Position numbers and translations under genes: made by a program
Shown: positions 62,397-64,000 of the stretch, in pieces
Layout of the letters: the number at the start of each line of letters is the position of its first letter
How positions within the stretch are numbered: position 1 is the stretch's first letter
NCBI GenBank assembly: GCA_964251665.1
Contig: CAXUKO010000005.1
Coordinates: 124,001-188,000 of the forward strand
DNA: 64,000 nt
Direction: 5' to 3'
Source: JBBQLG01 sp964251665
Lineage (GTDB): Bacteria > Bacteroidota > Bacteroidia > Cytophagales > Spirosomataceae
Notes under the pieces: model-generated
What the model saw: the letters and a program-made list of their open reading frames with translations, nothing else
The model's database searches: none
Told to the model about the DNA's origin: nothing

Positions 62397-63455
62397 ATGA
62401 CCAGGATACTACCTCTCTCTATAGTTGTTTCGGGCCTGATTTCGATACAGTCATGGGCTCAGACCACCCCACTCTCCTACACCATTGCGCCCTGGCTGGG
62501 TGATAAAAAAGCGGCTGTCTCACTGACGTTCGATGATGCCGTAAACGGGCAGTTTACGATTGCCTTGCCGTTGCTAAACCAATACAGATTCACCGGCACT
62601 TTTTTTGTCACAACAGGCTTTATTCAGTCTCAGTTAGGTAGTTGGCAGTTGATTCAGGCAGCGGCTCAGGCCGGGCATGAAATCGCCAACCACACCGTTA
62701 CGCATCCCTCCCTCAGCAAATTGCCCGATGATAGTCTAACGGATGAACTGGTTAAAGCCAATCAACAGATCGACGCCCATATCCCCACGGCCCGAAGCCT
62801 GACCCATGCTTACCCCAACGGTGATGGGGGCGGGGCAACGGCTGCTGCATCAAGGATACAAATGCTGGCCGGCAAACACTTCATTGGTGCCAGAGCCACT
62901 CAAAACCGGCCTGTTCCTTATAATCCGTACGATTTTGCGGTATCAGCAGGCAGTTACTTCACCATCAACAGTGCCATGATCGGCCCGTGGACCAAACCGG
63001 GCGATGTACCTCAGCAGTTGGACTCCACCATTCGGGCGGGCGGCTGGTACGTAGCCACGTATCACGGTATCGAAAACGGCTGGCTAATCGTGAAAACGAA
63101 AGACTTTACCGCCCATCTGGAGGCCTGCAAAGAGCGCCGGGAGTTGTTATGGATTGCTCCCTTTGTTCAGGTATTGAAGTACCATAAGGAGCGAAACTGC
63201 GCTCAATTGCAGGTAGTAGCCCAGGATCGGACGACCTTGACGCTCGCGTTATCCGACACGTTAACGGACAATTCCGTCTGGAATCAGCCGCTCAGCCTGC
63301 GTGTAGCGGCACCCCGCTGGTCAATAAAATCGGTCCGTCAGGCGGGTACCGCCCTGCCATTTGTCCGCACCGGCAGCACACTTTTATTCGACGCGGTGCC
63401 CGATCAGGGGCCCATTGTGCTTGAGAGAAAAGCCGCAAAACTTCGTCGCCATTGA
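62397..63455 (+). CDS. Polysaccharide deacetylase family protein
   Basis: Exported NodB-type carbohydrate esterase, 352 aa. ATG at 62397; signal peptide MTRILPLSIVVSGLISIQSW, then AQ. The catalytic domain has VSLTFDDA (metal-binding Asp pair, about residues 40-47), GTFFVTTGFI and HEIANHTVTHPSL (metal-binding His pair). C-terminal residues about 240-350 are a beta-rich extension (VLKYHKERNCAQLQVV). It would remove acetyl groups from an extracellular or periplasmic glycan. No direct link with the exopolysaccharide locus is visible. Confidence 0.88.
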   Translation: MTRILPLSIVVSGLISIQSWAQTTPLSYTIAPWLGDKKAAVSLTFDDAVNGQFTIALPLLNQYRFTGTFFVTTGFIQSQLGSWQLIQAAAQAGHEIANHTVTHPSLSKLPDDSLTDELVKANQQIDAHIPTARSLTHAYPNGDGGGATAAASRIQMLAGKHFIGARATQNRPVPYNPYDFAVSAGSYFTINSAMIGPWTKPGDVPQQLDSTIRAGGWYVATYHGIENGWLIVKTKDFTAHLEACKERRELLWIAPFVQVLKYHKERNCAQLQVVAQDRTTLTLALSDTLTDNSVWNQPLSLRVAAPRWSIKSVRQAGTALPFVRTGSTLLFDAVPDQGPIVLERKAAKLRRH

Positions 63456-63460
63456 CGCGT

Positions 63461-63491
63461 AAAAAAGCCTGTCGGGATACCCCGGCAGGCT
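63461..63491 (-). terminator. Rho-independent terminator of the GlcG/HbpS-like gene
   Basis: Minus-strand stem-loop AGCCTGCCGGG ... CCCGACAGGCT (63466-63491, one G-U pair) followed directly by TTTTTT (63461-63466), about 90 bp after the leftward gene's stop at 63584. Also suited to end the rightward deacetylase transcript. Confidence 0.8.
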
Positions 63492-63583
63492 GCATTGTTA
63501 AGCAGTGACGCAACACTTACTTGTTAGTTTACTGACAACTAACCACTTATCACTTTACTACTTATCCCTTGGCACTCATTTAG

Positions 63584-63985
63584 TTAAGCCAGCGCATCCA
63601 CACCCGCCCGGGCAACCGTATTGTCGTTCTCGACGCTGCTTCCCGATACACCGATAGCCCCAATTACCGCCCCGTCGGCGTTTTTGATGGGAATACCGCC
63701 GGGAAACGAAATCAAGCCCCCATTTGAATGCTCGATGTTATACAGCGACCCGCCCGGCTGCGATAGCTTCCCGATTTCGCCGGTTGGCATGTCGAAGTAG
63801 CGGGCCGTCCGGGCTTTCTTCATTGAAATGTCAAGCGATCCTAACCACGCTCCGTCCATCCGAACAAAGGCAGTCAGATTAGCCCCCGAATCAACGATGG
63901 CAATATTCATTAACGTGCCAATTTCGGTGGCTTTCTGTTTGGCGGCTTCGATGGCTTTCTGCGCCTGTTCTAAGGTAATATTCAT
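63584..63985 (-). CDS. GlcG/HbpS family heme-binding-like protein
   Basis: 133 aa, complete. Stretches NITLEQAQKAIEAAKQKATE, NIAIVDSGANLTAFVRMDGAW, GSLDISMKKARTARYF, GGIPIKNADGAVIGAIGVSG place it in the GlcG/HbpS (DUF336) family; members bind haem or small molecules or act beside glycolate or glycerol enzymes. No signal peptide. Ends with ARAGVDALA. The region to the window end (63986-64000) holds only its 5' flank. Confidence 0.87.
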   Translation of the reverse strand: MNITLEQAQKAIEAAKQKATEIGTLMNIAIVDSGANLTAFVRMDGAWLGSLDISMKKARTARYFDMPTGEIGKLSQPGGSLYNIEHSNGGLISFPGGIPIKNADGAVIGAIGVSGSSVENDNTVARAGVDALA

Positions 63986-64000
63986 GGAATGAATGAGTTA

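Overview
The window looks like chromosomal DNA of a Bacteroidota of the order Cytophagales, most like Spirosoma and relatives. The evidence is a gliding-motility-type C-terminal (CHU_C, type IX secretion) protein, DUF4494, DUF2279 and DUF1028 proteins, an FG-GAP/UnbV protein, promoters of the TAnnTTTG type, few Shine-Dalgarno sequences, and about 50% GC with AT-rich intergenic stretches. No rRNA, tRNA, CRISPR array, insertion sequence or phage gene was seen.

Layout. 1-13.5 kb: housekeeping and accessory genes (UnbV lipoprotein, DUF4494 protein, class-V PLP enzyme, M3 peptidase, acyl-ACP thioesterase, DUF2279 and DUF1028 proteins, a beta-helix lipoprotein), plus an mrr-type restriction gene broken by an in-frame TGA. 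13.5-25.1 kb: a three-gene NRPS/PKS locus read leftward, with domain order A-PCP-KS-AT-ACP-aminotransferase | C-A-PCP-TE, followed by an Sfp-type phosphopantetheinyl transferase. The two megasynthase ORFs share one frame and are separated only by TAG plus two codons, at a point where related synthetases are normally continuous. With no ketoreductase and an aminotransferase acting on the beta-keto intermediate, the logical product is a short 3,4-diamino-acyl (aminostatine-like) amino acid amide. 25.05-26.26 kb is a 1.2-kb AT-rich non-coding gap.

26.3-46.4 kb: an exopolysaccharide locus with six GT2 glycosyltransferases, one GT-B-type glycosyltransferase, a polyprenyl-phosphate sugar transferase with a four-cysteine insertion, a Wzx flippase, a Wzy/WaaL-type polymerase or ligase, a Wzc-like copolymerase with a degenerate kinase domain, a half-length TolC-like protein, a hexapeptide acyltransferase, and a receiver protein whose phosphoacceptor Asp is Glu. 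A GMC oxidoreductase and its Tat-exported partner lie inside it, and a CHU_C protein heads the rightmost operon. Two closely similar GT2 genes lie near the two ends.

46.7-54 kb: a lipoprotein, an ECF sigma factor, a P1 peptidase, a GH1-like protein, then a signalling group: a LytTR-REC protein with reversed domain order, a REC-only protein with five-plus copies of a 14-bp tandem repeat directly before its start codon, and a histidine kinase with an RsbRD-type N-terminus. 54-64 kb: an ethanolamine ammonia-lyase large subunit (EutB) with no EutC beside it, a 38-bp perfect inverted repeat acting as a convergent spacer, a radical SAM/SPASM protein preceded by a 42-codon small ORF, tryptophan 2,3-dioxygenase, a Uma2 nuclease, an alpha-amylase-like protein, an FAD oxidoreductase, a polysaccharide deacetylase and a GlcG/HbpS protein.

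The strongest candidates for new biology are the NRPS-PKS-aminotransferase line with its amber boundary and the two-component group with the 14-bp repeat array. All family assignments come from reading motifs; no database search was run.
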